Assembly (NCBI GenBank): GCA_046155285.1
Contig: JBJXEA010000014.1
Coordinates: forward strand, 1 to 64,000
Source of the DNA: CAILHX01 sp046155285
GTDB taxonomy: Bacteria > Pseudomonadota > Gammaproteobacteria > Burkholderiales > Methylophilaceae
Reading direction: 5' to 3'
DNA length: 64,000 nt
The translations under genes and the position numbers were made by a program. Position 1 is the first letter of the stretch; each line of letters starts with the position of its first letter. Positions 15,413 through 25,442 of this stretch are shown piece after piece. Under the pieces are notes generated by a model. The model had not been told where the DNA came from. It was given only the letters and a program-made list of their open reading frames with translations, and ran no database searches.

Positions 15413-18400
15413 ATGAAATCCCCCGCACAAATCCAACTCCGGCTCGCCAACCTGCCCAAGCCCGAGTTCGCCGACGATCTGCCCGTCAACCAAAAGCGCG
15501 ACGACATCGCGGCGACTATCGCCAAGCATCAGGTGGTGATTGTGTGCGGCGAAACTGGCTCCGGCAAAACCACGCAGTTACCCAAAATCTGCCTGACTCT
15601 CAAGCGCGGTGTGGCAGGCATGATAGGCCATACGCAGCCACGGCGGATTGCGGCTCGCTCTGTCGCGGCGCGGATTGCGCAGGAGTTGAAGTCACCACTC
15701 GGTCAAACCGTGGGTTTTAAGGTGCGCTTCAGCGACAAGCTTTCCAGCAACACCTATATCAAGCTGATGACGGACGGGATTTTGCTGGCGGAAACGCAGG
15801 GCGATCCACTGTTGAAGGCTTATGACACGCTGATTATTGACGAGGCACACGAGCGCAGTCTTAACATTGATTTTCTGCTGGGTTACCTCAAGCAATTGCT
15901 GCCTAAGCGACCGGATTTGAAGGTGATTATCACCTCCGCCACCATAGACGCAGAGCGCTTTTCCAGCCATTTTAATGGTGCGCCGGTGATTGAAGTTTCG
16001 GGGCGCACTTATCCGGTAGAAGTGCGTTATCGCCCGCTGGAAGAGACCGAAGAAGAAGAGCAGGAAGAGAAAATGGAAGCCGCGATTTTGGACGCGGTGG
16101 ATGACTTGTCGCGTTTAGGTTCTGGTCATAATGCTGGCGACATCCTAGTGTTTCTGCCGGGCGAGCGCGAAATCCGCGATACCGCCGAACATCTACGCAA
16201 ACACCATCCGCAAGGCGCTGAAATTCTGCCCTTATTCGCGCGATTATCTTTAGAAGATCAACAAAAAGTATTCCGCCCCAGCGGCGGACGGCGCATTGTG
16301 TTGGCGACAAACGTCGCCGAAACTTCGCTCACCGTGCCGGGCATCAAATACGTGATAGACGCAGGATTAGCGCGGGTAAACCGCTATAGTCCGCGTGCCA
16401 AAGTCGAGCAATTGCAGGTCGAAAAAATCTCCCAAGCCGCAGCCAAACAACGCGCAGGGCGTTGCGGACGCGTCTCTAACGGCATCTGCATACGGCTTTA
16501 TTCTGAGGACGACTTCAACGCACGGCCTGAATTCACCGAGCCGGAAATCCTGCGTTCATCACTCGCTTCGGTCATCTTGCGTATGGCGGCGCTCAAGCTC
16601 GGCGACGTGACGCACTTTCCGTTTATTGAAGCGCCCTCCTCGCGTTTAATTTCTGACGGCTACCAACTGCTGCAAGAACTGGGCGCGGTGGATGAAGAGC
16701 GCCGCTTAACGCCCTTAGGCGGGCAACTTGCCAAGTTTCCGCTAGACCCCAAAGTGGGGCGCATGCTGCTGGCGGGCAAGGCTGAAAACTGCCTGACCGA
16801 GATTTTGATTATCGCCAGCGCCCTGAGTGTGCAAGACCCCAGAGAGCGGCCTATGGACAAGCGTGAGGCGGCAGACCGCGCCCATGCTCGGTTTGTAGAT
16901 GAACGCTCAGACTTTTTAAGCTTGCTGAAAGTGTGGGATTTTTACGATGACGCGCTGAAGCACAAAAAGTCTAATCGTTTATTGGTCAAGCAATGTCACG
17001 AGCATTTTCTATCATTTATGCGCCTCAAAGAATGGCGCGAGCTGCACGCCCAAGTCACCACCATCGTGCATGACATGGGCTTACGCTGCAACGAAATCCC
17101 CGCCGAATCGCCCGCGATTCACCGAGCTTTGTTGAGCGGCTTGCTAGGTAATATCGGCTTCAAAGATAGCGACGCTGATGTGTATTCCGGAGCACGCGGC
17201 ATCAAGTTCACCATCGCGCCCGGCTCCGGCTTGAAAAAACTCAAACCTAAATGGGTGATGGCGGCAGAACTGATGGAAACCGCCAAGCTCTACGCGCGTT
17301 GCGTGGCGAAAATAGAGCCGGAATGGATAGAGCCGCTGGCGAAAGATTTGGCACAAAGCTCTTATTCCGAGCCCCGCTGGGAGCGCAGACTGGCGCAAGT
17401 CTCGGCCTGGGAGCGCGTCACTTTATACGGTATCACCATCGTGCCCAAACGCCGGATCCACTATGGGCCGATAGACCCGGTTGAGTCACGAAAAATCTTC
17501 CTCCGCGAAGCTTTGGCGAATGAAGATTACGACACCAATGCCAAATTTTGGCAGCACAATCGCCGTATGATTGCCGAAGTTGAGGAATTAGAGCACAAAG
17601 CACGGCGACAGGATGTGTTGGTAGATGAACTGCAATTATTCGCGTTTTATGACAAATATATTCCGGCGGGGATTTTTAACGGCGCGACTTTTGAGCATTG
17701 GCTAAAAACCGAATCGGTCGCCAATCCAAGGCTGTTGTTTTTAAGTAAAGAAGATTTGATGCGTCACGGCGCGACTGGCGTAACCGAAGCACAATTCCCT
17801 GAAAATATGACCTTGTGCGAGGCCGCACTGCCTCTCAAATACCGCTTCGAGCCGGGACACCCTTTGGATGGCGTGACGCTCACCCTGCCCTTACACCTAC
17901 TCAATCAACTCGACCCCACGCCTTGCGAATGGCTGGTGGCAGGGATGGTACGGGAGAAAGTAACACATCTGGTTAAAGCGCTTCCCAAGACTTTGCGGCG
18001 GGTTTGTGTGCCGGTGCCGGATTTTGTGACGGCGTTTTTAGAATTAACTAGCGAGCCACATGAAGGCTTAAAAATCGCCCTCGCTGCCTTTATCAAAACC
18101 CGTACTGGCCTGCAAATCACCGACACAGATTGGGCTGAACCCTTACCGCCTCACCTGCTGATGAATTTCCGCGTGGTGGACGATGCCGGACAAGAGTTGG
18201 CGATGGGACGCGACTGGGCGGCGCTCAAACCCAAACTAGCGCAAGCCGCACAACTCACTTTCCGCGAAGCTTCGCCTGAAATCGAGCGCGTAGGCCTGAA
18301 ACAATGGGACTTTGGAGATTTACCGCAGAAGCTGGAGTTCACGCGCAGCGGACAACGCCTGACGGGCTATCCGGCGCTTGAAGATTGCCTGGATTCAGTC

Positions 18401-19144
18401 GCCGTGCGTTTGTTTGATATTGAACACGAGGCACATTGCTCGCACCGAGAAGGCGTGCGCCGTTTGATGCGGCTGGAGCTGAAAGAACAAATGAAACAGC
18501 TGGATAAAAGCCTGCCCAATTTCACGCAAACCGCGTTGATTTTACGCAACCTGATGTCGCCAGAAATCTTGAAAGAAGACGTGCTCACCACCATCGCCGA
18601 CCGCGCGTTTATTGGCGAAGATGCGTTGCCACGCTCCAACGCTGAATTCATGACGCTGAAACAACGTGCCAGAACGCGCTTGCCCGCCGTGACCGAGGGC
18701 GCAACCCGCTTGCTGCAAGCTATTGCCAACGAGTACCAAACGTTGACACTCAAGCTCAACGACTTGCATCCCAGCATGAACCGCATCAAACGCGAGGTGG
18801 AAGAGAATTTAAGTCATTTGCTCTACAAAAACTTTTTTAGCCAAACGGCATGGGAGCGTCTGCAACACTTGCCGCGTTATATCAAAGCATTGAAGTTACG
18901 CCTAGAAAAATACCCCAACGCGATAGAGCGCGATGCCAAACACGGCCACGCCATCAACCAACTGTGGAGCCGATATCAGCAACGCGTGGAAGGTTTACAA
19001 AAACAGGGAAAAGTGCCAGAAAAACTACTGGAATTTCGCTGGCTGATTGAGGAATTGCGAGTATCTTTATTCGCGCAGGAACTGAAAACGCCGTTCCCGG
19101 TGTCGGTGAAACGGCTGGAGAAAATCTGGGCGGAGATGAGCTAG
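15413..19144 (+). CDS. hrpA: ATP-dependent RNA helicase HrpA
   Basis: DEAH/RHA-type helicase, 1243 residues, near the usual 1300. Walker A is GETGSGKTTQLPK near residue 46, DEAH box IIDEAHERSLN near 143, motif III SATIDAERFSSHF, then the second RecA domain (QRAGRCGRVSNG), helicase-associated domains and the C-terminal DUF3418 region typical of bacterial HrpA. E. coli HrpA acts on mRNA processing and ribosome collisions. Transcribed alone; no gene within 150 nt upstream on the same strand. Confidence 0.95.
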   Translation: MKSPAQIQLRLANLPKPEFADDLPVNQKRDDIAATIAKHQVVIVCGETGSGKTTQLPKICLTLKRGVAGMIGHTQPRRIAARSVAARIAQELKSPLGQTVGFKVRFSDKLSSNTYIKLMTDGILLAETQGDPLLKAYDTLIIDEAHERSLNIDFLLGYLKQLLPKRPDLKVIITSATIDAERFSSHFNGAPVIEVSGRTYPVEVRYRPLEETEEEEQEEKMEAAILDAVDDLSRLGSGHNAGDILVFLPGEREIRDTAEHLRKHHPQGAEILPLFARLSLEDQQKVFRPSGGRRIVLATNVAETSLTVPGIKYVIDAGLARVNRYSPRAKVEQLQVEKISQAAAKQRAGRCGRVSNGICIRLYSEDDFNARPEFTEPEILRSSLASVILRMAALKLGDVTHFPFIEAPSSRLISDGYQLLQELGAVDEERRLTPLGGQLAKFPLDPKVGRMLLAGKAENCLTEILIIASALSVQDPRERPMDKREAADRAHARFVDERSDFLSLLKVWDFYDDALKHKKSNRLLVKQCHEHFLSFMRLKEWRELHAQVTTIVHDMGLRCNEIPAESPAIHRALLSGLLGNIGFKDSDADVYSGARGIKFTIAPGSGLKKLKPKWVMAAELMETAKLYARCVAKIEPEWIEPLAKDLAQSSYSEPRWERRLAQVSAWERVTLYGITIVPKRRIHYGPIDPVESRKIFLREALANEDYDTNAKFWQHNRRMIAEVEELEHKARRQDVLVDELQLFAFYDKYIPAGIFNGATFEHWLKTESVANPRLLFLSKEDLMRHGATGVTEAQFPENMTLCEAALPLKYRFEPGHPLDGVTLTLPLHLLNQLDPTPCEWLVAGMVREKVTHLVKALPKTLRRVCVPVPDFVTAFLELTSEPHEGLKIALAAFIKTRTGLQITDTDWAEPLPPHLLMNFRVVDDAGQELAMGRDWAALKPKLAQAAQLTFREASPEIERVGLKQWDFGDLPQKLEFTRSGQRLTGYPALEDCLDSVAVRLFDIEHEAHCSHREGVRRLMRLELKEQMKQLDKSLPNFTQTALILRNLMSPEILKEDVLTTIADRAFIGEDALPRSNAEFMTLKQRARTRLPAVTEGATRLLQAIANEYQTLTLKLNDLHPSMNRIKREVEENLSHLLYKNFFSQTAWERLQHLPRYIKALKLRLEKYPNAIERDAKHGHAINQLWSRYQQRVEGLQKQGKVPEKLLEFRWLIEELRVSLFAQELKTPFPVSVKRLEKIWAEMS

Positions 19145-19156
19145 CGCAATGCTAGA

Positions 19157-19765
19157 TCAGGCGAGGCTACGGCGACGTTTGGCAAGGAAACCTAGCAACG
19201 CCAAACCGGGAATCATCAAAGCGCCAAGCGCAGGCTCAGGAACCGGCGACACTTCAAAATTAAACCCGTAACTATAAACTGACGAAGCGTCAGTCTCATT
19301 GATCCAGAACGTGTAATTGCCCGATGCCAAGCCATTGTTCACGCCCAGCAACGGCAGCACATCGGTACCTTGGTAAAACTTGTAGATGTGGTTATAGCCC
19401 AGCATCTTGTTGATGTCAGCAAAACTATAAGGCGGAATGGGCGACAAGGTGAGCTGAGAACCCACTTCTGCTGCTAGGAAAGAGTTAGCGCCGCCTTGCT
19501 CCAAACTGGTCAACATCATTCTATCCAAACGATGCCCCGTAGGCACAGCGATGGTGAAGTAGTCCAAATCGGCTTCACTGGAGATGTTAGAAAACCCGAA
19601 TGTACCATTTATCTGGTTGGCACCAGCATCAAGCGCGACAAGGGTAGGCGCAAGGTGATTGTTTGAGAATTCACCACTGACGGCCTCGTTATAATTTGCC
19701 GCCATAGCGCCAATAGAAGATGCCATGAGTGAAACCAAGGCAATAAACTTGAGATTTTTGACCAT
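19157..19765 (-). CDS. PEP-CTERM sorting-domain protein
   Basis: A 202-residue exported protein: signal peptide (MVKNLKFIALVSLMASSIGA, cleavage after AMA), a secreted beta-rich body, and at the C-terminus VPEPALGALMIPGLALLGFL followed by AKRRRS, the PEP-CTERM arrangement of Pro-Glu-Pro, a membrane span and basic residues. Such tails are recognised and cut by exosortase, usually encoded with extracellular polysaccharide genes. No exosortase is in this window. The body (NQINGTFGFSNISSEADLDY and SGNYTFWINETDA) resembles FxDxA-type PEP-CTERM proteins. Confidence 0.85.
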   Translation of the reverse strand: MVKNLKFIALVSLMASSIGAMAANYNEAVSGEFSNNHLAPTLVALDAGANQINGTFGFSNISSEADLDYFTIAVPTGHRLDRMMLTSLEQGGANSFLAAEVGSQLTLSPIPPYSFADINKMLGYNHIYKFYQGTDVLPLLGVNNGLASGNYTFWINETDASSVYSYGFNFEVSPVPEPALGALMIPGLALLGFLAKRRRSLA

Positions 19766-19957
19766 TGCTATCCCCTAAAAAGATTAGCGCGGCAGGCGCT
19801 TGATTAGAAGGAATCCTAGCAAACCAAAATGAAGTGAGAATGACAGACACATAGGCCAAAAGAACTACTACATAATCAATCGTATTTCTGCTTTCGACCC
19901 TTTGCCTACCTTGGAGAACGTCCGCATTCGAGCAGTAAATTCTTTAAGTAAATCGTC

Positions 19958-20875
19958 TCATTTATCAGTATGAATAATTAGCTGATTCAAAACACTGGGG
20001 TGGTAACGGTGAGGTACTGTGATGGCATAAAAGTGCTCCTCTAGTTCAGATGAAACGCCAACAACGACTAAACGGCCACTCTGCAATTCATCTTGCACAA
20101 CCACCTCTGGTAGCAGCGCAAGCCAACCGCTATCGCGAGCTAACAAACGTAACATGGCCATATCATCAACCTCCGCGCGTAAATTCGGAATGACTCCTTT
20201 GGTAGTACATATAGCATCAAAGCTTGCTCTGACAGCATGACGTGGGCCAGGAAGAGCCATATCAATGCCGTGAAGATCATCCGGAATGCTTAACTTACGC
20301 CCGCTCCAGATTTCCGCCACCCCGACCAGACACATGGACTGACTGTCTAGCAGATGACAATGTAATGGCCTTTCTGGAACGGAAGGTACCGCCTCGTTGG
20401 CCAGCACAATATCAAGTTGATGGTGCAGCAAACGTTCCAGCAAGTCGTCCAGTAGCCCCGACTCTAGGGTCAATATCATGGACGGGTCAGTCAAGAGCGG
20501 TCGTATCCAATTTTCTTGGTAGTTTCGTGACAGTGTTGCAACACTTCCTATGCGAAGGTGGACGATGCCATCCCTTTGACCTTTCAACCTATCCAGTAAC
20601 TCTGCGCCTAAGTCAAAAATACTGTCAGCGTAACTCAGAACCAAGTGGCCGGAGTCGGTGAGTATTAGTTTCCTTCCCTTACGCTCAAAAAGGCGTTCTC
20701 CCAATCGATCTTCCAGTAGGCGAATTTGTGCAGAAAGTGCAGATTGAGAAACGTGTAATTCCTGGGCGGCACGGCTTAGATGCCCTATTTTCGCAACACG
20801 CCAAAAGTAAAGAAGATGATGGAAGTTCAGTCGATTGATTTCAAACCGTTCGTTTTTATGCATGAATTTATTCAT
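19958..20875 (-). CDS. LysR-family regulator, divergent from dabB-dabA
   Basis: A 305-residue LysR-type regulator. The winged HTH reads LNFHHLLYFWRVAKIGHLSR then AAQELHVSQSALSAQIRLLE, a pattern shared with NhaR and with regulators next to inorganic-carbon uptake genes; the C-terminal periplasmic-binding-protein-like domain follows. Starts at the ATG at 20875 or four codons later at 20863. It is transcribed away from dabB with only 69 nt between the nearest starts, so it most likely controls the dab operon and itself, perhaps responding to CO2/bicarbonate limitation. That signal is inference. Confidence 0.88.
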   Translation of the reverse strand: MNKFMHKNERFEINRLNFHHLLYFWRVAKIGHLSRAAQELHVSQSALSAQIRLLEDRLGERLFERKGRKLILTDSGHLVLSYADSIFDLGAELLDRLKGQRDGIVHLRIGSVATLSRNYQENWIRPLLTDPSMILTLESGLLDDLLERLLHHQLDIVLANEAVPSVPERPLHCHLLDSQSMCLVGVAEIWSGRKLSIPDDLHGIDMALPGPRHAVRASFDAICTTKGVIPNLRAEVDDMAMLRLLARDSGWLALLPEVVVQDELQSGRLVVVGVSSELEEHFYAITVPHRYHPSVLNQLIIHTDK

Positions 20876-20903
20876 AAATTAATAATTAACAGAACGTTTA
20901 TGA
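20872..20903. promoter_or_regulatory. Candidate operator in the LysR-dabB divergent region
   Basis: The inverted repeat TCATAAA (20872-20878) and TTTATGA (20897-20903) with an 18-nt spacer spans the start of the regulator gene and the upstream region of dabB. LysR proteins bind dyad sites of this general kind in divergent promoters. The AT-rich spacer (ttaataattaacag..) could hold the promoters. Confidence 0.4.
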
Positions 20904-20944
20904 TAATGCAAAATGTAAGTCGTAATCCAATTGGAATTTCACTC

Positions 20945-22531
20945 ATGCATAACCTTGAATCTTTTCAACCAATATTAAGTTTACTTCCTTTTGTCCTAAT
21001 GCTGGCATCTACGACCATTGTCTGGTTCATTAGGCAACGTGTGCCAAGTATCTGGTCAGTATTAAAAATTACCTACCTACTAGCGACTTTGGTGGCTATA
21101 GTTTCTTTAGGCCTGTTGTTGGCGAATTCTCCCAACTCAAGCCAAGGTAACTACTTTTCAATCTTGCCCGGTATGGCGATAGGTCTGACAGGTGCATGGT
21201 TGGCGTTACTAGTTCAGGTGCTTGGTTTTGTGATTGCAAGTTTCTCATCACGATACCTGGAAGGAGAATTCGGTCAAGCGCGTTATGCATCGGCGCTCTC
21301 CGGCGTTTTGGCTTCCGTGCAGTTGCTGGTTCTAGCAGACCATTGGATTATTCTGATCGCAGCATGGGCAGCGACAGGATTCGCGCTACACCAACTCTTA
21401 TGTTTTTACAGCGATCGACCTTTTGCAGCTTTGGCTGCTCACAAGAAATTCCTGTCAGACCGGTTGGCCGACATTTTTTTAATTGCCGCAGCAGGGTTTG
21501 CTACTCTTGAAGTAGGTAGCGGGTCTATTTCAGCATTGCTGCATTATGTAGAGGTACATGGTACAACTTTTAACTTGCAGATTTGCGCTATTTTTCTTGC
21601 CCTAGCAGTACTTGTCCGCACTGCCATGCTACCAGTGCATGGATGGTTGATCCAAGTGATGGAGGCGCCAACACCTGTATCAGCATTGCTGCACGCAGGT
21701 GTCGTTAACCTTGGCGGCTATGTCTTGATAAGATTCGCGCCACTATTCGAAATTGCCACTCCTGCGCGTTCAATACTAGTGGTTGTCGGTCTGTTGACGG
21801 CGATTTTGGCAGGCTTTGTCATGCTTACTCGAATCAGCATCAAAGTCAGACTGGCATGGTCAACGCTAGCACAAATGGGGTTCATGCTGCTCGAATGTGG
21901 CTTGGGACTCTACCAATTTGCCATGCTGCACCTCATCGGCCACTCACTTTACAAAGCGCATGCATTTCTCAGTTCAGGTGAAACAGTTAGGCAGGCACGC
22001 TTGAGTGATTTACGCGGCTTTTGGCACCCGACAACATTGAGCATGGTTCTAGCCCCAGTCTTAACTGCCATGATCGTGTTCGCGCTTACTTTTTTGGCCT
22101 CAAGACTAACGGCTAGCATTTGGCCGTTGTGGTGGAGTGGTGTGCTGGCGCTGGCTTGGTCACCAATGTTGTGGGTAAAAAATGAGTTCAGTGGCGTTCC
22201 AGCCATGAAGTACCAAATTTTTTCAGGATCCCTTTTAGTAACTTTGCTAACGTTACTCGTCTGCGCAGGGCATTTACTGCCCCTTGGTGTGACAATGCTC
22301 CCGAATGATGTGCAAGGGTTTGTCGTATTGGCTGCAATGCTGCTGGTATACATAGGCACTGTAATGCTGCAGATACCTAGCTTGCGTCTTCAACTGGAGG
22401 CCTTACGTCGGCAAAGTTATGCCGGGTTTTACCTCGATGAAAGTTTTACTAGATTGGCTTTACGATTTTGGCCTGTGCAGTTGCCAGCGACAGATCAAGC
22501 GCGCGATGCGAATCGTGCTAGCAGTTATTGA
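20945..22531 (+). CDS. dabB: DabB-type membrane subunit (NuoL-like) of inorganic-carbon pump
   Basis: About 528 residues with many membrane spans and the proton-conducting transporter domain of NuoL/MrpA type: MLPVHGWLIQVMEAPTPVSA, then LLHAGVVNLGGYVLIRFAP and GHSLYKAHAFLSSG are the conserved antiporter segments with Lys and His residues. Shortness compared with NuoL and the following DUF2309 gene identify it as DabB. In the characterised DAB complex it couples ion flow across the inner membrane to bicarbonate accumulation by DabA. The start is uncertain: ATGs at 20900, 20906 and 20945 are in frame; I chose 20945 because the others fall inside the candidate operator. Confidence 0.9.
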   Translation: MHNLESFQPILSLLPFVLMLASTTIVWFIRQRVPSIWSVLKITYLLATLVAIVSLGLLLANSPNSSQGNYFSILPGMAIGLTGAWLALLVQVLGFVIASFSSRYLEGEFGQARYASALSGVLASVQLLVLADHWIILIAAWAATGFALHQLLCFYSDRPFAALAAHKKFLSDRLADIFLIAAAGFATLEVGSGSISALLHYVEVHGTTFNLQICAIFLALAVLVRTAMLPVHGWLIQVMEAPTPVSALLHAGVVNLGGYVLIRFAPLFEIATPARSILVVVGLLTAILAGFVMLTRISIKVRLAWSTLAQMGFMLLECGLGLYQFAMLHLIGHSLYKAHAFLSSGETVRQARLSDLRGFWHPTTLSMVLAPVLTAMIVFALTFLASRLTASIWPLWWSGVLALAWSPMLWVKNEFSGVPAMKYQIFSGSLLVTLLTLLVCAGHLLPLGVTMLPNDVQGFVVLAAMLLVYIGTVMLQIPSLRLQLEALRRQSYAGFYLDESFTRLALRFWPVQLPATDQARDANRASSY

Positions 22532-22559
22532 GTACTGAACAATTTTATAGGAGATAGTC

Positions 22560-25139
22560 ATGAGCCATATGGAAGTCGTGGATATGCCCGCGCGGGAATA
22601 TCCACGAAATAACGCCGAGTTGGGGGAAGCGAGCCACGAAATTGAAAGTAATTTAGATGAGTCTCTTAGTACGTTAATAGACAGAGCGTGCCAAATAGCA
22701 TGTCAGGCTATAGCTCCAGCGTGGCCACTTGACCGCTCTATTGCTGTTAATCCACATTGGGGACGCATTAGTGACCCAGTTCGGAAAGTAGCTGCGCGAC
22801 TTGCCCTGCTCGGGGGTATGCGCGTGTACCCGTCCCGCAGATATTTTCAACAAGCCTGGAACGAAAAGCGCATTAGCACTGAAGACCTACTTGATGCTAT
22901 TGCTCAAGTGAACTTACCGGAGCGGGATGAATGGGATATCGCAAAGTGTGTCGCTGCACTGGACGTTGAAAATCAACTTAAACCATTGCCTCTGCTTATC
23001 GACTTGCTTGATGATGGGCTGGAGCTTGGAATTAGGTTACCTTGGCGTCAGGCAGTAACTCACCAAATAAGCCAGACCTGCGCCGCATACTTCGATCAAC
23101 ACCAAGCTGACTGGCAACCTCAGCGCCAGCATGGGCTTTATTCCTTCTGGCGTGAGACTTTGACACATGACCACGGAATTGGCATTTTGATGGGGTTGCC
23201 TAAACTGGATCGCCAGTTGGAAAATTTGCCGAAAACTCCTGAATTAGCACAAAGCTGGGTACTCAAAAAACTAGGTCTGCCGCCCGCCGCATGGTCGTAT
23301 TATCTGGAAGCTTTGCTCCTCACTATGAATGGTTGGGCATCATGGTGTTCCTATTTGCAATGGCAAGCGGCTCAGGAGGGTCGTGTTGATTCAAATCTTC
23401 GGGAGTTACTTGCTATCCGTCTTGCTTGGGGCGCTATCTTGCTTGATGGAGTGAAAACGTCGAGCGCTGAATCGAAGTTTCTGACGTTACAGAAAACTTG
23501 GTCAGATTTAGAGAACACGTTTGCTCAAGCAGAAGAGGCATTTTGTGTTGAGGAAATCTGGCAGATCGCCTTGGAGGCAGGATACCAGAGGCGCTTAACC
23601 AATCAACTGAGCACGAACAATCATTCCGCTCCTGCAAAGAACTATGAGCGCAATATCGATGTGCAAGCGGTGTTCTGCATTGATGTACGTAGCGAGCCCG
23701 TACGTCGCGCCCTTGAAGAGGTCGACGCAAATATTCAGACTATTGGTTTCGCCGGCTTTTTCGGACTTGCCATTGATTACACGCCTCTGGGAACCTCGGC
23801 AACACGTCCTCAGCTGCCTGGACTGTTAGCACCCAGAATTGCTGCCAAAGATACGCTGAAGATATCGGATAAATTTAAAGGGCAACGGCCTACTCTAGAA
23901 TCGGCAAATGAAGCCCGCCAACGTTACTTTTCGCTGACCAACCTATGGCAATCAGCCTCTCGTTGGCCAGCTTCAGCCTTTTCCTTTGTCGAGGCATTTG
24001 GGTGGGTATATGTCGGCAAAATGACCAATTTACTAAGGATTAAGCCGGAGAAACGCTCACGAGACGATCTGGATGGCTTGCCTACCCATTTAAGCCACAT
24101 GTGCCGACCATCGTTAGAGCACATAGATATCTATGATCGTATCAATATTGCTGCAAATGTCCTACATGCTATGGGTCTAAAGTCCCGTTTTGCCTCTTTG
24201 GTATTACTAGTAGGGCATGGCAGCCAAAGCCGCAACAACCCACTTGCATCTGCATTAGACTGTGGAGCCTGTTGCGGCCAGACCGGTGAGGTAAATGCAC
24301 GCGTCTTGGCGAGTATTTTAAATAATTCAATGGTGCGAGAAGGTTTACTGGCTCATGGTATTCAGATACCTCAAAACACAGTGTTCGTCGCAGCTCTTCA
24401 CAACACGACTACTGAGGAATTAGAGTGGTTTGATCAGGACTTATTACCAGAGTTCGTACACCCCTCCATTAATATACTTGAAAAAACTTTTGCAAGAGCG
24501 CTAGACCAAGTTCGTAGGGAGCGTGCACCGCTACTTCAAATAGACCCTCAACAAGATGCCAAGAACTTGCTAAATGCTTTTCAAAAGAGGGCAAGCGATA
24601 GTGCCCAAACTCGCCCTGAATGGGGTTTAGCCGGCAATGCTTCATTTATTATCGGGCCTCGTAAAAGTACACGATGTCTGAAGTTGGATGGCCGCAGCTT
24701 TTTGCATGACTACGATGCCTCTCAAGACGATGATGGCAGTATTCTGGAACTGTTGATGACAGCGCCGATGCTGGTAACTCACTGGATTAATTGGCAGTAT
24801 CATTCATCAACCTGTGAACCCACTTACTTCGGAAGCGGTAATAAGGTGCTACATAATGTTGTCGGTGGTCATATCGGCGTGTTCGAAGGCAATGGTGGGG
24901 ATCTTCGAATTGGACTCTCCAAACAATCACTTCATGATGGCCAGAAATGTGTCCATGAACCATTGCGCTTAACAGTCGCAATAGCAGCCCCGAAGGAAAG
25001 GATTGAGGTAGTTATTACCAAGCACAAGGTACTTCAAGAGCTGGTGGATAACGGTTGGTTGCATCTTTGGCATTTTCAAGACGGAACTGTTTCTCGCTTT
25101 AACCAGATGCAATGGCAATCTTTGGAAAAAAATGCATAA
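22560..25139 (+). CDS. dabA: DabA-type zinc subunit (DUF2309) of inorganic-carbon pump
   Basis: 859 residues of the DUF2309/UPF0753 family. DabA has a beta-carbonic-anhydrase-like active site; the predicted zinc site is intact here: Cys373 and Asp375 in AVFCIDVRSEP, His553 in LVGHGSQSRNNP and Cys568 in ALDCGACCGQTGE, with the 15-residue His-Cys spacing of the studied Halothiobacillus protein. In the complex it hydrates CO2 in one direction at the cytoplasmic face, energised through DabB. Good ribosome binding site (aggagat). It is 28 nt downstream of dabB, making a two-gene operon. Its presence suggests autotrophic growth by CO2 fixation. Confidence 0.94.
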   Translation: MSHMEVVDMPAREYPRNNAELGEASHEIESNLDESLSTLIDRACQIACQAIAPAWPLDRSIAVNPHWGRISDPVRKVAARLALLGGMRVYPSRRYFQQAWNEKRISTEDLLDAIAQVNLPERDEWDIAKCVAALDVENQLKPLPLLIDLLDDGLELGIRLPWRQAVTHQISQTCAAYFDQHQADWQPQRQHGLYSFWRETLTHDHGIGILMGLPKLDRQLENLPKTPELAQSWVLKKLGLPPAAWSYYLEALLLTMNGWASWCSYLQWQAAQEGRVDSNLRELLAIRLAWGAILLDGVKTSSAESKFLTLQKTWSDLENTFAQAEEAFCVEEIWQIALEAGYQRRLTNQLSTNNHSAPAKNYERNIDVQAVFCIDVRSEPVRRALEEVDANIQTIGFAGFFGLAIDYTPLGTSATRPQLPGLLAPRIAAKDTLKISDKFKGQRPTLESANEARQRYFSLTNLWQSASRWPASAFSFVEAFGWVYVGKMTNLLRIKPEKRSRDDLDGLPTHLSHMCRPSLEHIDIYDRINIAANVLHAMGLKSRFASLVLLVGHGSQSRNNPLASALDCGACCGQTGEVNARVLASILNNSMVREGLLAHGIQIPQNTVFVAALHNTTTEELEWFDQDLLPEFVHPSINILEKTFARALDQVRRERAPLLQIDPQQDAKNLLNAFQKRASDSAQTRPEWGLAGNASFIIGPRKSTRCLKLDGRSFLHDYDASQDDDGSILELLMTAPMLVTHWINWQYHSSTCEPTYFGSGNKVLHNVVGGHIGVFEGNGGDLRIGLSKQSLHDGQKCVHEPLRLTVAIAAPKERIEVVITKHKVLQELVDNGWLHLWHFQDGTVSRFNQMQWQSLEKNA

Positions 25140-25252
25140 TGACTTCGTGTTTTACAAATAAGCAAATTGCTTTCTTGACGCAACATGGCAAGGAGCATGT
25201 TGTTAGAGCCACACTGGAGCCTGCGTTAGCTTGCCAAATACACCATGAGACA

Positions 25253-25288
25253 AGTTATGTGTAGTAGTCGCGACTACTACACATAACT
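25253..25288. repeat. Perfect 36-nt palindrome downstream of dabA
   Basis: agttatgtgtagtagtcg (25253-25270) is followed directly by its exact reverse complement (25271-25288), with no loop. It lies 113 nt past the dabA stop. There is no clear T run, so it is not a typical terminator. The rest of the gap 25140-25442 holds no convincing gene; there is a second small dyad (gtgggcaatatttgcccac, 25382-25400). Confidence 0.8.
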
Positions 25289-25442
25289 GTCATTTAGATT
25301 GACTCAGTTTTAGTAGCGTGTGTACAGCTTCATCGTATCCACGTGGAATTAGCCATCCGGGTTCTCGTATTTAAAATCCGCGTGGGCAATATTTGCCCAC
25401 CCTACCAGACTGTTGCCCGATAGCAGACAACTTCTGTATCCA

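Noticed and set aside
20780..20944. Longer DabB with an N-terminal extension from the first in-frame ATG at 20780
   Set aside because: That extension lies over the start of the divergent LysR gene and reads as its antisense.
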